DNA of 49,773 nucleotides, taken from contig WASS01000003.1 of assembly GCA_009712635.1 (NCBI GenBank), positions 318-50,090 on the forward strand. The letters are read 5' to 3'. The notes below the pieces were generated by a model, which ran no database searches, was not told the origin of the DNA, and saw only the letters and a program-made list of their open reading frames with translations. The stretch is from Hungatella sp. GTDB taxonomy: Bacteria; Bacillota; Clostridia; Lachnospirales; Lachnospiraceae. Below, piece after piece: positions 1-9,812 of the stretch (positions are counted from its first letter, which is position 1; every line of letters starts with the position of its first letter). The translations under genes were made by a program, and so were the position numbers.

Positions 1-879
1 TGCCTTTGATCCGATACAGAGGGGACTTGTGCCTGTCACTGAGGTTACAGCAGCAGATTTGTGTACAGTTACAGCTTGAGTGGAACTTGTAGTTATTGAA
101 CCTGAAGCAAGGCAGCCATTTCCACTATTTCCATCAGCCCAAGAAACTGTTACATAATAATAATAAGTGCCAACTTGATTAATAAGTGGCGTGTAATTTG
201 ACGAAAGTGTATTTGCGTCGACTTTTTTGGGCCCTTGTGTTTGTTCAACCTGCACAACAGTTCCACCAGAATTGGAATCTGTTGAATTTCTATACCATGT
301 AATTGTAATTGGAAGGTATTTGTCTGAGTTTCCATTAGAATCATAGAGACAATCAACATTTACCCAAGTCGCATTAAGAGATGATGCACTGGCATCTTGA
401 CAATACGACTTTCCTCCTGTAAAACTTGTAAATGCACCTGGGTAATGATTAATTTTACCATTATCTTTATCGGTAAAAAACGTCCTATAATCATATCCAG
501 AATCGGTATATGCTTCCAGTTGGAGTTGAGCTCCGGCTTCAAAATCATTTACATACCAGGTGGTATGCACTTCGCCGTTTGCATCGGCAATAACGGTCCA
601 CACCTCATAAGGATTGGGGGTTACGCCTGTCACGTCGGGTACAGGTAATGGCGAGAGGTGGGTTACTTTCAGGTAAACCGTTTCACCGGGGGTCCAATAC
701 TCTCCGGCAATTAGTACCGTGGATCCTGGAGCATAGTCTGGAGCATCTGTTTCCACATACGCTTCTTGGTCCTGAGCAAAAGCATTCATGCTGCATAGGG
801 CACAAAACAGCATGACCAGAAAACCAGTCAGAAAAGACAGTCTTCTGGTAGGTGTTGAAGAGTAAAATGTTGCTTTCAT
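1..879 (-). CDS. Large secreted Ig-like domain protein, 5' part (runs off the window)
   Basis: The reverse strand is open from an ATG at 879 to the first base of the window (293 codons, no stop), so the gene is cut by the window edge. Residues 1-36 form a long basic and hydrophobic signal peptide ending AFAQ. Next comes a module beginning YVETDAPDYAPGSTVLIAG with a GETVYLKV strand, an N-terminal beta-sandwich common in very large Bacteroidetes surface proteins. Residues from about 150 on are Thr/Ser/Gly-rich, and the visible end (VTGTSPLCIGS) resembles the start of a PKD/Ig-like repeat. Export is well supported. A surface or adhesin role, and a type IX secretion signal at the unseen C-terminus, are inference. 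Confidence 0.8.
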   Translation of the reverse strand, partial: MKATFYSSTPTRRLSFLTGFLVMLFCALCSMNAFAQDQEAYVETDAPDYAPGSTVLIAGEYWTPGETVYLKVTHLSPLPVPDVTGVTPNPYEVWTVIADANGEVHTTWYVNDFEAGAQLQLEAYTDSGYDYRTFFTDKDNGKINHYPGAFTSFTGGKSYCQDASASSLNATWVNVDCLYDSNGNSDKYLPITITWYRNSTDSNSGGTVVQVEQTQGPKKVDANTLSSNYTPLINQVGTYYYYVTVSWADGNSGNGCLASGSITTSSTQAVTVHKSAAVTSVTGTSPLCIGSKA

Positions 880-1576
880 TTAAATAAAAAAGATTAAGGT
901 CATTTCACTTGAACAAAATTCAGATTTTAAAAGATACTAGGGAATAGCATTCAGCGAAGTAAACTCCACGTTAGAATATGATAGTTTCATCACCAAATAA
1001 AAGAACAAAAAGAATGAAGATTGAAGAATAAAAAACTATAGCAAACAAATAATACACAACCATTTCTGTTCGGACACAGAAATGACCAGACATATTACAG
1101 CTTAGCCGTGTTTGCAAGAAATTGCGGAAGTAAAAGAATTACATCAAACCAAGCAGATATCGCTTGTCGATGCATAAAGGGGTAAAAGGTTTGGAGTGGG
1201 TGCAGTAAAATAAATCCCCTTACAAGAGTAAATTGAAAAGATCTTTGACAGATGTGTTATAGAGGAAATTGTATTAAGTGCGCAGTGCATTCTTATTAGC
1301 TCTAAGCTTACTCAATCAAAATTTAACATTTCTATAGCTACATCTACATTTTTATACAAAGTAAGCATTTATACATGCAAAAGTCAACAGCAAATCATAT
1401 TTTTAATTATTTTTACATATAGCAAATTCCTGTTTTCTTTGCTCACGTAACGCATCAAAAATAATCATACACGCGCCCTTCGGTTATTTCAGAACTAGAC
1501 AACAGTCTCACAAAAGGAAACCTCTACTCTTGTTTTACGTCGTTTTTTTTTGTTGTTTTGCATAAATATTACAGAC
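880..1576. other. Intergenic region without a recognisable gene
   Basis: About 700 AT-rich bases between the divergent secreted protein and upp. No convincing ORF is seen on either strand. A short inverted repeat at 1061-1084 (catttctgt / acagaaatg, 6-nt loop) is the only clear structure, and it lacks a T-run that would make it a terminator. The region presumably holds both promoters. Confidence 0.5.
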
Positions 1577-2230
1577 ATGCAAATTAACAATTTATCAGAA
1601 GAAAACTCGCTTCTCAATCAGTTCCTCAAAGAGATACGAAATGTTGAAATACAACAAGATAGCTTACGTTTCAGACGCAACATCGAACGTATCGGTGAAA
1701 TAATGGCATACGAAATCAGTAAAAGAATGACGTATGAAACCGAAAATGTAAAAACACAACTTGGTGTCGCCCCCATTAACCTACCAACAGAGCAAGTCGT
1801 ATTGGGAACCATACTGAGAGCCGGCCTGCCTTTTCACAATGGCTTTTTGAACTATTTCGACCATGCCGAAAATGCTTTTGTTTCTGCCTATCGAAAATAT
1901 AAAGACGCTCTTAAATTCGATATTTTTATTGAGTATATTGCATCACCGTCTCTTGACGGCAAAACACTGATTGTTACTGACCCCATGCTGGCAACCGGTA
2001 GTTCGATGGAACTTGCTGTTGGTGCTTTGCATACCAAAGGAAAACCGGCTCATATTCACATAGCTACTATAATTGCCAGTCAACCGGCCATCGATTATAT
2101 TCAGTCTAATCTTACTGCTGATAATATCACCGTGTGGACTGCGGCCATTGATCCGGAGCTGAACAGCCATTCTTATATTATTCCGGGACTGGGCGATGCC
2201 GGAGACCTTGCATTCGGTCAAAAATTATAA
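1577..2230 (+). CDS. upp: Uracil phosphoribosyltransferase
   Basis: A 217-residue cytosolic enzyme that makes UMP from uracil and PRPP in pyrimidine salvage. The PRPP-binding loop is at residues 133-143 (VTDPMLATGSS) and the uracil-binding C-terminal motif at 200-210 (YIIPGLGDAGD). Length is typical of the family. The reading frame extends up to a TTG at 1550, but the first ATG at 1577 gives the normal N-terminus MQINNLSEEN. It is the first gene of a probable operon: the next ATG follows its stop after one base. Confidence 0.95.
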   Translation: MQINNLSEENSLLNQFLKEIRNVEIQQDSLRFRRNIERIGEIMAYEISKRMTYETENVKTQLGVAPINLPTEQVVLGTILRAGLPFHNGFLNYFDHAENAFVSAYRKYKDALKFDIFIEYIASPSLDGKTLIVTDPMLATGSSMELAVGALHTKGKPAHIHIATIIASQPAIDYIQSNLTADNITVWTAAIDPELNSHSYIIPGLGDAGDLAFGQKL

Positions 2231-2231
2231 T

Positions 2232-2648
2232 ATGACTCACAACGAGAACCCCATAAAGACATTTGTCAAAAGATACTGGAGAACAATAGGCACGGCCTGT
2301 GTCATATTATATCTCTCGACAGCACCCGGATCCGAGTTTGAAAAGATTCCAACTTTTCCAAATGAAGACAAGTTGGTTCATTTTCTTATGTATTTTGGCT
2401 TTGCTTTTATTCTCTTATGGGATCTCCTCGACAGGTTTGGCATGTCGGTTATTCATCAAAAAAAGCTTCTTATTCTCATCATTGGATTACCCGTTATTTG
2501 GGGTGGTAGCATGGAATTAATTCAACAGTTCTTTACCACCACCCGTACCGGCGACTGGCTTGACGAACTCACCAACACACTTGGCACCATCTCCGGTTTT
2601 TTTGCGGGGAAATGGATACTACCAAACCTGCTTAAAAGAAAAAAATAA
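2232..2648 (+). CDS. VanZ-like family membrane protein
   Basis: A 138-residue integral membrane protein with about four hydrophobic segments (roughly 18-32, 47-63, 74-92 and 112-130). It carries the VanZ-like signature: DKLVHFLMYFGFAF in the second helix and ELIQQFF...TGDWLDELTN..G further on. Length fits the short single-domain members, whose function is unknown. The ATG at 2232 is chosen over an upstream in-frame ATG at 2196 that lies inside upp. It sits between upp and dprA with 1-nt and 14-nt gaps, so it is probably cotranscribed with them. Confidence 0.85.
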   Translation: MTHNENPIKTFVKRYWRTIGTACVILYLSTAPGSEFEKIPTFPNEDKLVHFLMYFGFAFILLWDLLDRFGMSVIHQKKLLILIIGLPVIWGGSMELIQQFFTTTRTGDWLDELTNTLGTISGFFAGKWILPNLLKRKK

Positions 2649-2662
2649 ACGTTATCTCTGAC

Positions 2663-3760
2663 ATGCGTTATCTCATTGCCTTATCGATGATTAAAGGTAT
2701 CGGCCCCATTCTGGCACGAAACCTGATCGCGTATCTTGGCGATGCAGAAGCCGTGTTTACTGAGAAGCAACAAAACCTGGAGAAAATTCCGGGTATTGGC
2801 GGAGTATTGTCTCAGGCTATAATTGGCAAAACCGATCTATTAAAATTAGCAGATAAAGAGCTGGAGTTTATCACAAAAAACAGCTTCAATGCTTTTGCTT
2901 ACACGGACAAAACTTATCCTTTCCGACTCAAAGAATGCAGTGACGCTCCGGTTGTTTTATACACCAACGGAAAAATTGACCTGAACAAAGGACGTTTTGT
3001 GGCCGTGGTAGGCACTCGCAATATCACTGACTACGGACGTACTGTATGCGAAACACTGATTGATGATCTCATCCAACAAATTCCGGATGTTATTATCGTT
3101 AGCGGACTTGCCTACGGCACGGACATAACAGCTCATAAATCTGCCTTGAAACACCAAACGCCTACTATCGGAGTGGTCGCTCACGGACTGGATCGGTTAT
3201 ATCCGGCTGCCCATACTTCAATTGCGTCCAAAATGACCGCATCAGGAGCAATTGTCACCGAATACACAACCAATACGGAACCGGACAAGCCAAATTTTGT
3301 ACAGCGCAACCGCATTATTGCCGGGATGTGCGACGCAATTGTGGTAGTGGAATCTGCAATACGCGGCGGATCACTGCTCACTGCCGATGTCGCAAACCTG
3401 TATAACCGGGAAGTCTTTGCCATTCCAGGACGGGTCGGCGACACACGTTCTGCCGGCTGCAACGATCTTATCAGACAAAACAAAGCGGCGCTTATCGAAT
3501 CGGCATCTGATCTGATAAAAGCAATGGGGTGGCAACCGAACGAAAGCAAAAACTCCAAACAAACTCTCCTCTTCAACGATTTATCGGAAGAAGAACAGAC
3601 AATCATTTCTGTTCTACGCCAACATGAATCGCTGCAAATCAACCAACTCACTCTCAAATTAAAGCTTCCGGTTGAAAAACTATTTCCTCTGCTTATCGAA
3701 CTGGAATTCAAAGGGCATCTTCGCTGTCTTCCCGGAAACGTATACAAAGTTGTAGGGTAA
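2663..3760 (+). CDS. dprA: DNA-processing protein DprA (Smf)
   Basis: A 365-residue protein that binds incoming single-stranded DNA and loads RecA during natural transformation; it also occurs in organisms with no known competence. An N-terminal helical/HhH-like part (1-60) precedes the Rossmann-like core, with VVGTRNITDYGR, SGLAYGTDITAH and GGSLLTADVANLYNREVFAIPG. The C-terminal ~65 residues look like the DprA winged helix. Length is normal. It is the last gene of the upp-vanZ-dprA unit. Confidence 0.95.
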   Translation: MRYLIALSMIKGIGPILARNLIAYLGDAEAVFTEKQQNLEKIPGIGGVLSQAIIGKTDLLKLADKELEFITKNSFNAFAYTDKTYPFRLKECSDAPVVLYTNGKIDLNKGRFVAVVGTRNITDYGRTVCETLIDDLIQQIPDVIIVSGLAYGTDITAHKSALKHQTPTIGVVAHGLDRLYPAAHTSIASKMTASGAIVTEYTTNTEPDKPNFVQRNRIIAGMCDAIVVVESAIRGGSLLTADVANLYNREVFAIPGRVGDTRSAGCNDLIRQNKAALIESASDLIKAMGWQPNESKNSKQTLLFNDLSEEEQTIISVLRQHESLQINQLTLKLKLPVEKLFPLLIELEFKGHLRCLPGNVYKVVG

Positions 3761-3783
3761 GAATATTTTATTCAATTATTTAT

Positions 3784-3791
3784 TATCTTTG
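3784..3791 (+). promoter_or_regulatory. Putative Bacteroidetes -7 box (TATCTTTG)
   Basis: Exact match to TAnnTTTG in the gap after dprA. It would start a transcript near 3798 with a leader of about 220 nt before the XRE-cupin gene. No TTTG is seen at the -33 position, so support is partial. Confidence 0.4.
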
Positions 3792-4015
3792 TTTCCCTGA
3801 TAAAGCGTAAGCAAATCAGCTCTTAAAGTATCAAATCATTAAATTTGCAAGCCATATAGGACGCTATATTTTACCAGATTGACAGCATTTTGCTTTATGT
3901 TCATTAGAGTGTGCATCAAATCTGAACAATTAAGTTTAGAAAAACAGATCTGCACATAAACTCCTTGTTTCAACCATTTAATGCTAAAAACCAACCAAAA
4001 CAAAACCATTTACTC

Positions 4016-4591
4016 ATGAAATCCGAAAGCAAAGTTGGCGAAAAAATTGCCTCCATACGGGACTCAAAAAATATAACACAAGAGGAATTGGCAGAACGCT
4101 GTAACATGTCTCTATTCCAGTTGAAGGCTATTGAAGAACAAAACCTTATTGCTTCTCTTGCTATACTTATCAAAATAGCACGAGTGCTGGGTGTCAGACT
4201 TGGAACATTTCTCGATGACGATCTTGGACTTTGGCCGGTAGTTATTCGGAACGAAGAGTCGCACAGAACAATCAGTTTTTCAAGTCAGGTTTCCAATACA
4301 CATTCACACCTCAACTTTTTCTCTCTCGCGGGAAATAAGTCTGGCCGCCACATGGAACCGTTTCTGATTGATATACTGCCTGCCGACAATAAGGAAATTG
4401 TACTTTCATCTCACGAAGGAGAAGAATTTTTATACGTACTTGAAGGCACCGTAAAGATCCATTACGGAAAAGAAGAATATATTCTAAACAAAGGAGAAAG
4501 CATTTATTACGATTCAATAGTAGCCCATCTGGTTTGTTCCGCTGTTGAAAAACCGGCAAAAATACTGGCTGTGGTTTATTCTCCAATGTAA
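4016..4591 (+). CDS. XRE-family regulator with C-terminal cupin sensor
   Basis: A 191-residue two-domain protein. An HTH_3 domain at about 8-62 (KIASIRDSKNITQEELAERC) is followed by a cupin_2 barrel at about 110-185, with HEGEEFLYVLEGTVKIHYG and a late His. Such regulators sense a small molecule in the cupin and often control the adjacent catabolic operon. ATG 4016 is preferred to an upstream TTG at 3965. Only 14 bases separate it from the creatininase-family gene, and an acyl-CoA ligase follows, so it probably regulates its own operon. The ligand cannot be told from sequence. Confidence 0.9.
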   Translation: MKSESKVGEKIASIRDSKNITQEELAERCNMSLFQLKAIEEQNLIASLAILIKIARVLGVRLGTFLDDDLGLWPVVIRNEESHRTISFSSQVSNTHSHLNFFSLAGNKSGRHMEPFLIDILPADNKEIVLSSHEGEEFLYVLEGTVKIHYGKEEYILNKGESIYYDSIVAHLVCSAVEKPAKILAVVYSPM

Positions 4592-4605
4592 AAGAATTTT
4601 CCAAA

Positions 4606-5358
4606 ATGGTGCATCATGAACTTGCGGCCACATCACTGACTGAAATTAAAGAATCCGTTATAGATCTGGCAATATTACCCTGGGGAGCGACAGAACCTCA
4701 TAATTTACATTTACCATACGGAACAGATTGTCTTGCATCCACTTCAATTTCGGTAGATGCAGCAAAAAAAGCAGCTCTGCAAGGGGTGCGCTGTATGGTT
4801 TTGCCTGCCATTCCGTTAGGCTCCCAAAATCCGGGACAAACGGACATGCTTTTATGCATACACGCTCGTTACGAGACTCAAAAAGCGATTTTAACCGACA
4901 TTGTTGCATCACTTCACCGGCAAGGATTTCGTAAACTTGTAATTGTTAACGGACACGGCGGCAACAGCTTCAAAAACATGATTCGTGATCTGGCTGTCGA
5001 TTATCCTGATTTTACGGTAGTGATCGCCAATTGGTACGACATCATCCCACAGGAAGGGTATTTTGAAAACCGCGACGATCATGCCGGCGAAATGGAAACA
5101 TCCGTCATCATGCACTACTTTCCCGAGCTGGTTTTACCTCTTTCTGAAGCTGGTGAAGGCGCTGAAACGCGTTTCTCTATCGACTCACTGAACGATAAGA
5201 CAGCCTGGACTCCCCGGCATTGGAACAAAGCGACCAACGACACCGGAATTGGCAATCCTAAACTGGCAACGGCTGAAAAAGGCAAACGCTATGCAGATGT
5301 CGTATCCGATAGGTTATGTAAACTTTTCATAGAACTAACTACCAAAGAATTATATTAA
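4606..5358 (+). CDS. Creatininase family amidohydrolase
   Basis: A 250-residue metal-dependent hydrolase of the creatininase superfamily. Metal-site motifs are GATEPHNLHLPYGTD (27-41), NGHGGN (115-120) and HAGEMETS (159-166). The family includes creatininase, the mycofactocin protease MftE and a riboflavin-pathway amidohydrolase, so the substrate is open. Members with GATEPHNLHLPYGTD are, in my experience, common and uncharacterised in Bacteroidetes. It lies between the XRE-cupin regulator and an acyl-CoA ligase with short gaps. That pairing suggests amide hydrolysis followed by CoA activation, but this is inference. Confidence 0.88.
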   Translation: MVHHELAATSLTEIKESVIDLAILPWGATEPHNLHLPYGTDCLASTSISVDAAKKAALQGVRCMVLPAIPLGSQNPGQTDMLLCIHARYETQKAILTDIVASLHRQGFRKLVIVNGHGGNSFKNMIRDLAVDYPDFTVVIANWYDIIPQEGYFENRDDHAGEMETSVIMHYFPELVLPLSEAGEGAETRFSIDSLNDKTAWTPRHWNKATNDTGIGNPKLATAEKGKRYADVVSDRLCKLFIELTTKELY

Positions 5359-5373
5359 AACACGAACACTCCC

Positions 5374-7023
5374 ATGCAGCTTTTTGACAGAACTTTAGGA
5401 GACTGGTTGGAACATTGGGCAACCGAAACCCCCGATCACGAATATATTGTGTATTCGGATCGCAATCTGCGTTTTACATGGAAACAATTTAACGACCGGG
5501 TCGATTGCATGGCAAAAAGCATGCTCTCGATTGGCGTAAAAGGAGGCGACCACGTGGGCATTTGGGCTCAAAATGTTCCTGACTGGCTGACCATACTTTA
5601 TGCCTGCGCCAAGTTAGGAGCCGTTGCCGTAACGGTCAATACCAATTACAAGCAACACGAGCTGGAATATCTGGTTGAAAACTCCGATATGCACACGCTT
5701 TTCATTACCAACGGAACTTTTGAAAGCGACTATGTAAACATGACATATGAAATGCTTCCTGAACTAAAAAACTGCGAAAGAGGGCACCTGAAAAGCGAAC
5801 GATTCCCTCGTATGAAAAACGTGGTCTATATTGGACAGGAAAAATTCAGGGGCATGTACAACACGGCAGAGCTGTTACTTTTGGGGCAAAATCTGGACAA
5901 CGCAGATCTTCTGGATGCAAAAAAGAAAGTGAATTGTCACGACGTGACGAATATGCAATACACCTCAGGAACCACTGGTTTCCCGAAAGGTGTTATGCTT
6001 TCACACCACAATATAGCCAACAATGGTTACATCACCGGGGAAAATATGAAATTCACCCAACAGGATAAGCTTTGTGTTTGTGTTCCTTTGTTCCATTGTT
6101 TCGGGGTTGTGTTAGCCACTATGAACTGCCTCACCCACGGATGCACTCAGGTAATGGTAGAGCGATTTGACCCTCTGGTGGTATTGGCATCGATCCACAA
6201 AGAACGCTGTACGGCTGTGTATGGCGTGCCCACCATGTTTATCGCAGAACTTCACCACCCGATGTTCAGTATTTTCGACCTCACTTCGCTACGCACCGGC
6301 ATTATGGCCGGATCGCTCTGCCCTATCGAACTAATGCGTGAAGTAAGCGACAAAATGTACCTTCAGATTACCAGCGTTTACGGTCTTACCGAAACCTCTC
6401 CGGGCATGACTCAAACCCGCATCGACGATCCGTTTGAGGTACGTTGTACCACAGTGGGCAGCGACTTTCCATTTGTCGAAGTGCAGGTCATCGATCCCGA
6501 AACCGGAGAAATATGTCCGGTGGGCGTACAAGGCGAAATGTGCTGCCGTGGATTCAACGTAATGAAAGGATACTACAAGAATGAAGCCGCCACAGCAGAA
6601 GTTATCGACAAGAATGGCTTCTTACACTCCGGAGACCTTGGCGTTAAGGACGAAAACGGAAATTACCGGATTACCGGCCGCATCAAAGACATGATTATCC
6701 GCGGAGGAGAAAATATTTATCCCCGTGAAATTGAAGAGTACCTTTACAAGTTACCCCAAATCAAAGACGTGCAGGTTGCTGGTATTCCTTCTGAAAAATA
6801 TGGTGAACAGGTAGGTGCGTTTATCATCCTAAAAGAAGGACAAACACTGTTGGAAGAAGACATTGTCGATTTCTGCCGGGGAAAAATATCGAGATTTAAA
6901 ATTCCGAAATATATTTTCTTTGTAAAAGAGTTTCCCATGACAGGCAGTGGAAAGATTCAGAAATACAAGTTAAAAAACATAGGACTTGAGATGCTTCAAG
7001 AGCAAGGCATTGAAGTTATATAA
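5374..7023 (+). CDS. AMP-binding acyl-CoA synthetase
   Basis: A 549-residue adenylate-forming ligase that activates a carboxylic acid as acyl-AMP and transfers it to CoA. The P-loop [18 protein letters not shown] starts near residue 196, YGLTE is near 335, HSGDLG near 418 and the catalytic-lysine motif [10 protein letters not shown] near 525. It is closest in look to medium/long-chain fatty acyl-CoA ligases, but the natural acid is not evident. It is the last gene of the XRE-cupin/creatininase operon (15-nt gap) and is followed by a strong hairpin terminator. Confidence 0.92.
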   Translation: MQLFDRTLGDWLEHWATETPDHEYIVYSDRNLRFTWKQFNDRVDCMAKSMLSIGVKGGDHVGIWAQNVPDWLTILYACAKLGAVAVTVNTNYKQHELEYLVENSDMHTLFITNGTFESDYVNMTYEMLPELKNCERGHLKSERFPRMKNVVYIGQEKFRGMYNTAELLLLGQNLDNADLLDAKKKVNCHDVTNMQYTSGTTGFPKGVMLSHHNIANNGYITGENMKFTQQDKLCVCVPLFHCFGVVLATMNCLTHGCTQVMVERFDPLVVLASIHKERCTAVYGVPTMFIAELHHPMFSIFDLTSLRTGIMAGSLCPIELMREVSDKMYLQITSVYGLTETSPGMTQTRIDDPFEVRCTTVGSDFPFVEVQVIDPETGEICPVGVQGEMCCRGFNVMKGYYKNEAATAEVIDKNGFLHSGDLGVKDENGNYRITGRIKDMIIRGGENIYPREIEEYLYKLPQIKDVQVAGIPSEKYGEQVGAFIILKEGQTLLEEDIVDFCRGKISRFKIPKYIFFVKEFPMTGSGKIQKYKLKNIGLEMLQEQGIEVI

Positions 7024-7030
7024 CAACAAA

Positions 7031-7065
7031 AAAACGGCTTTAATCCAGGTGATTAAAGCCGTTTT
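7031..7065. terminator. Bidirectional intrinsic terminator between the ligase gene and recQ
   Basis: Perfect 15-bp inverted repeat (7031-7045 with 7051-7065, 5-nt loop). The arms begin with an A-run and end with a T-run, so it works on both strands for the convergent genes. Confidence 0.9.
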
Positions 7066-7085
7066 TGTATAACGATCAGATAATA

Positions 7086-9272
7086 TTAATTCCCCATTTC
7101 GGATAAGAATTTGATACGTACCAAACGAACCTCTTCTTCGGTAAAGTCATCTTCACCAAGTTCTTTCAGTGCATCCGCAATATCATCGGTTTCAGCTTCA
7201 CGGAAATAATCCTCAATTATACCGATGTGATCATCATCCATGATATCCTCGAGGAAATAATCGATATTTATTTTTGTTCCTGAATAAACTATTGCCTCCA
7301 CTTCATCCAGCAGTTCACTAAAATCAAGACCTTTGGATTCAGCTAAATCATCCAAAGCCACTTTTCTATCAATAGACTGAATAACAGAAACTTTTAATTT
7401 AGATTTATTGGCAACGGAACGAACGCGAAGATCTTCCGGGCGAACAATCTCATTTTCGATTACATGCCGTTTGATCAAAGCGACAAACTCTTCACCGTAA
7501 CGTTTTGCCTTACCAGCCCCTACCCCGGGAACATTCTGGAGTTCATCGACGGAGATCGGATAGGTAGTCGCCATCGCTTCGATAGAAGGATCCTGGAAAA
7601 TTACAAAAGGAGGCAGCTCCAATTGTTTTGACATCTTCTTTCGCAGGTCAATCAGCATTGCATAAAGAGCCGGATCGACAGCACTTGTGCCAGCTCCTTT
7701 TAATGGCGTTTCCTCTTCTTCTTCGTCAAAATCATTATTTTTGACCACCATAAAAGAGGTTGGTTTTGCAAGGTATTTTTTCCCTTTGGCTGTCATTTTC
7801 AACAAGCCATAGTTTTCAATATCCTTTTCAACTAAACCGGCCAGCATTGCCTGACGAATAATTGCCTGCAAGAAGTTTTCATCTTCTTCCTGGGCTGTAC
7901 CAAACTGTTCAAGCTCATCATGCCCGTAAGACTTAATATCTTCCGTTTCTACGCCTTTTAGCACGTTAACCACATACTCGGCCTTGAACTTTTCTTTAAG
8001 GGCACAAATGGTCTCTAAAATCAGTACCAGTAATTCCTGAGCCTCCACCTGTTTTTTCGGATGGCTACAGTTGTCACAACTTCCACAATTTTCCTCCATA
8101 TACACTTCTCCAAAATAATGCAATAAAATTTTTCTTCTACAAACTGATGTTTCCGCGTAGGCCGCGGTTTCAAATAATAATTGTTTACCTATCTCTTGTT
8201 CTGCAATGGGTTTGCCCTGCATAAACTTTTCCATCTTCTGCAAATCCTTAGCAGAATAGAATGCAATACAAATACCTTCACCACCGTCACGTCCTGCACG
8301 TCCTGTCTCCTGATAATAGCCTTCGAGGCTCTTCGGTATTTCATAATGAATTACAAATCTAACATCAGATTTGTCAATTCCCATACCAAAAGCAATAGTA
8401 GCTACAATCACCTGCGCATTTTCCATCAGGAACTTGTCCTGATTTTCGGCACGTGTAGCAGCGTCCATCCCTGCATGATAGGGCAATGCGGCAATTCCGT
8501 TGACCTGCAAAGTACCTGCGAGGTCTTCTACTTTTTTACGGCTGAGACAATAAATAATACCCGATTTTTTAGGCTGAGACTTGATATACTTGATAATTTC
8601 CTTATCAATATCATTCGTCTTGGGACGTATTTCGTAATAAAGATTGGGACGGTTGAAAGACGATTTGAAGACAGTAGCATCTGTCATCGCCAGATTCTTC
8701 AAAATATCATGTTGAACTTTCGGTGTCGCGCTGGCAGTAAGCGCTATGATGGGGGCTTTCCCTATTTCATTTACAATAGGGCGAATCCTTCTGTATTCCG
8801 GACGGAAATCATGTCCCCATTCTGAGATACAATGAGCTTCATCTACGGCATAAAAAGAAATATTCAGCTGTTTCAGAAACTCCACATTGTCTTCCTTCGT
8901 CAGCGATTCCGGGGCAACATAAAGCAACTTTGTCTTACCACTGAGAATATCGCTCTTAACCTCATCTATGGCAGCTCTGTTGAGCGAAGAATTCAGGAAG
9001 TGAGCCACGCCGTCTTCCATACTGAAGCTGCGCATGGCATCAACCTGATTTTTCATCAAAGCAATAAGCGGAGAAATGACAATAGCCGTTCCCGGCATCA
9101 TTATTGCGGGCAACTGATAACACAGGGATTTGCCGCCTCCGGTAGGCATCAAAACGAAGGTATCTTTTTTATCCAGTACATTCTGGATAATAGCCTCCTG
9201 ATTGCCTTTGAAGACATCAAAGCCGAAGTAGGTCTTTAATTGCTCTGTCAGTTCTGAATGCTTATTCGCCAT
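7086..9272 (-). CDS. recQ: ATP-dependent DNA helicase RecQ
   Basis: A 728-residue 3'-5' superfamily 2 helicase acting in recombination and stalled-fork repair. Walker A is PTGGGKSLCYQLP (43-55) and DEAH is at 144-147. The second RecA domain contains HYEIPKSLEGYYQETGRAGR. A zinc-binding Cys set follows (CRRKILLHYFGE...CGSCDNC), then winged-helix and HRDC domains (about 535-610, PGVGAGKAKRYGEEF). The tail beyond HRDC (about 610-728) is an acidic helical extension seen in Bacteroidetes RecQ. The gene stands alone, convergent with the ligase operon. Confidence 0.96.
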   Translation of the reverse strand: MANKHSELTEQLKTYFGFDVFKGNQEAIIQNVLDKKDTFVLMPTGGGKSLCYQLPAIMMPGTAIVISPLIALMKNQVDAMRSFSMEDGVAHFLNSSLNRAAIDEVKSDILSGKTKLLYVAPESLTKEDNVEFLKQLNISFYAVDEAHCISEWGHDFRPEYRRIRPIVNEIGKAPIIALTASATPKVQHDILKNLAMTDATVFKSSFNRPNLYYEIRPKTNDIDKEIIKYIKSQPKKSGIIYCLSRKKVEDLAGTLQVNGIAALPYHAGMDAATRAENQDKFLMENAQVIVATIAFGMGIDKSDVRFVIHYEIPKSLEGYYQETGRAGRDGGEGICIAFYSAKDLQKMEKFMQGKPIAEQEIGKQLLFETAAYAETSVCRRKILLHYFGEVYMEENCGSCDNCSHPKKQVEAQELLVLILETICALKEKFKAEYVVNVLKGVETEDIKSYGHDELEQFGTAQEEDENFLQAIIRQAMLAGLVEKDIENYGLLKMTAKGKKYLAKPTSFMVVKNNDFDEEEEETPLKGAGTSAVDPALYAMLIDLRKKMSKQLELPPFVIFQDPSIEAMATTYPISVDELQNVPGVGAGKAKRYGEEFVALIKRHVIENEIVRPEDLRVRSVANKSKLKVSVIQSIDRKVALDDLAESKGLDFSELLDEVEAIVYSGTKINIDYFLEDIMDDDHIGIIEDYFREAETDDIADALKELGEDDFTEEEVRLVRIKFLSEMGN

Positions 9273-9812
9273 ATAAAAGTTAGATCAAGGTTAGTTTGTC
9301 AATATTTAGTATGTAAATATAAAGTAAGTCTATAATAAAAGCTTCTTTGAAACGACTAAATTTATGCTTTAAGTTGATTTTTTCACAACAGGCTGAACCT
9401 GACCTGATTTTTACTAATACTCTTTCTGGGATAACAATTGACAGGTTTTCTATCAATTATCCAATAATTTGGATTACTCTCTGCCTTAATCGCGTTCATT
9501 CATAAGAACAACGCAAGAGCAGATCACACTCTCCAAACAATAAAACACCTCCTTGTAAAGGAGGCATGTTTCATAGAACAAATTTATAAACAACTTTCCC
9601 AAACCCCCTAATATTTTGATAAAAAAAAACCCATAAAAGCACAAAAGTTTTTTCTCTATATTGTTTAACTACATAACAAACTGAATTAATGTGATTTAAA
9701 CAACAAAACACAAGATAAAGACATTAAAAAATGGTGCGAAATCGCAATCATCAATATACGATTCCACACCATTCATTAAGAAAAACTGCTTAAAACGACA
9801 GTTTACTCCTTA
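9273..9812. other. Intergenic region between clpX and recQ
   Basis: About 540 AT-rich bases with no supported gene. It holds a compact hairpin at 9548-9564 (7-bp stem cctcctt/aaggagg, 3-nt loop), which is not followed by a T-run on either strand, and the clpX terminator near its right end. The recQ promoter must lie just right of 9272. Confidence 0.5.
9726..9773 (-). terminator. clpX intrinsic terminator
   Basis: Read on the minus strand, a long imperfect stem (aatggtg...caccatt, extended by aatcg/cgatt) ends in a run of at least five T (complement of 9726-9730). It lies about 40 bases after the clpX stop. Confidence 0.8.

Noticed and set aside
1061..1084. Hairpin in the gap before upp as a riboswitch or terminator
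   Set aside because: Short stem, no T-run, no recognisable aptamer; left as an unassigned inverted repeat.
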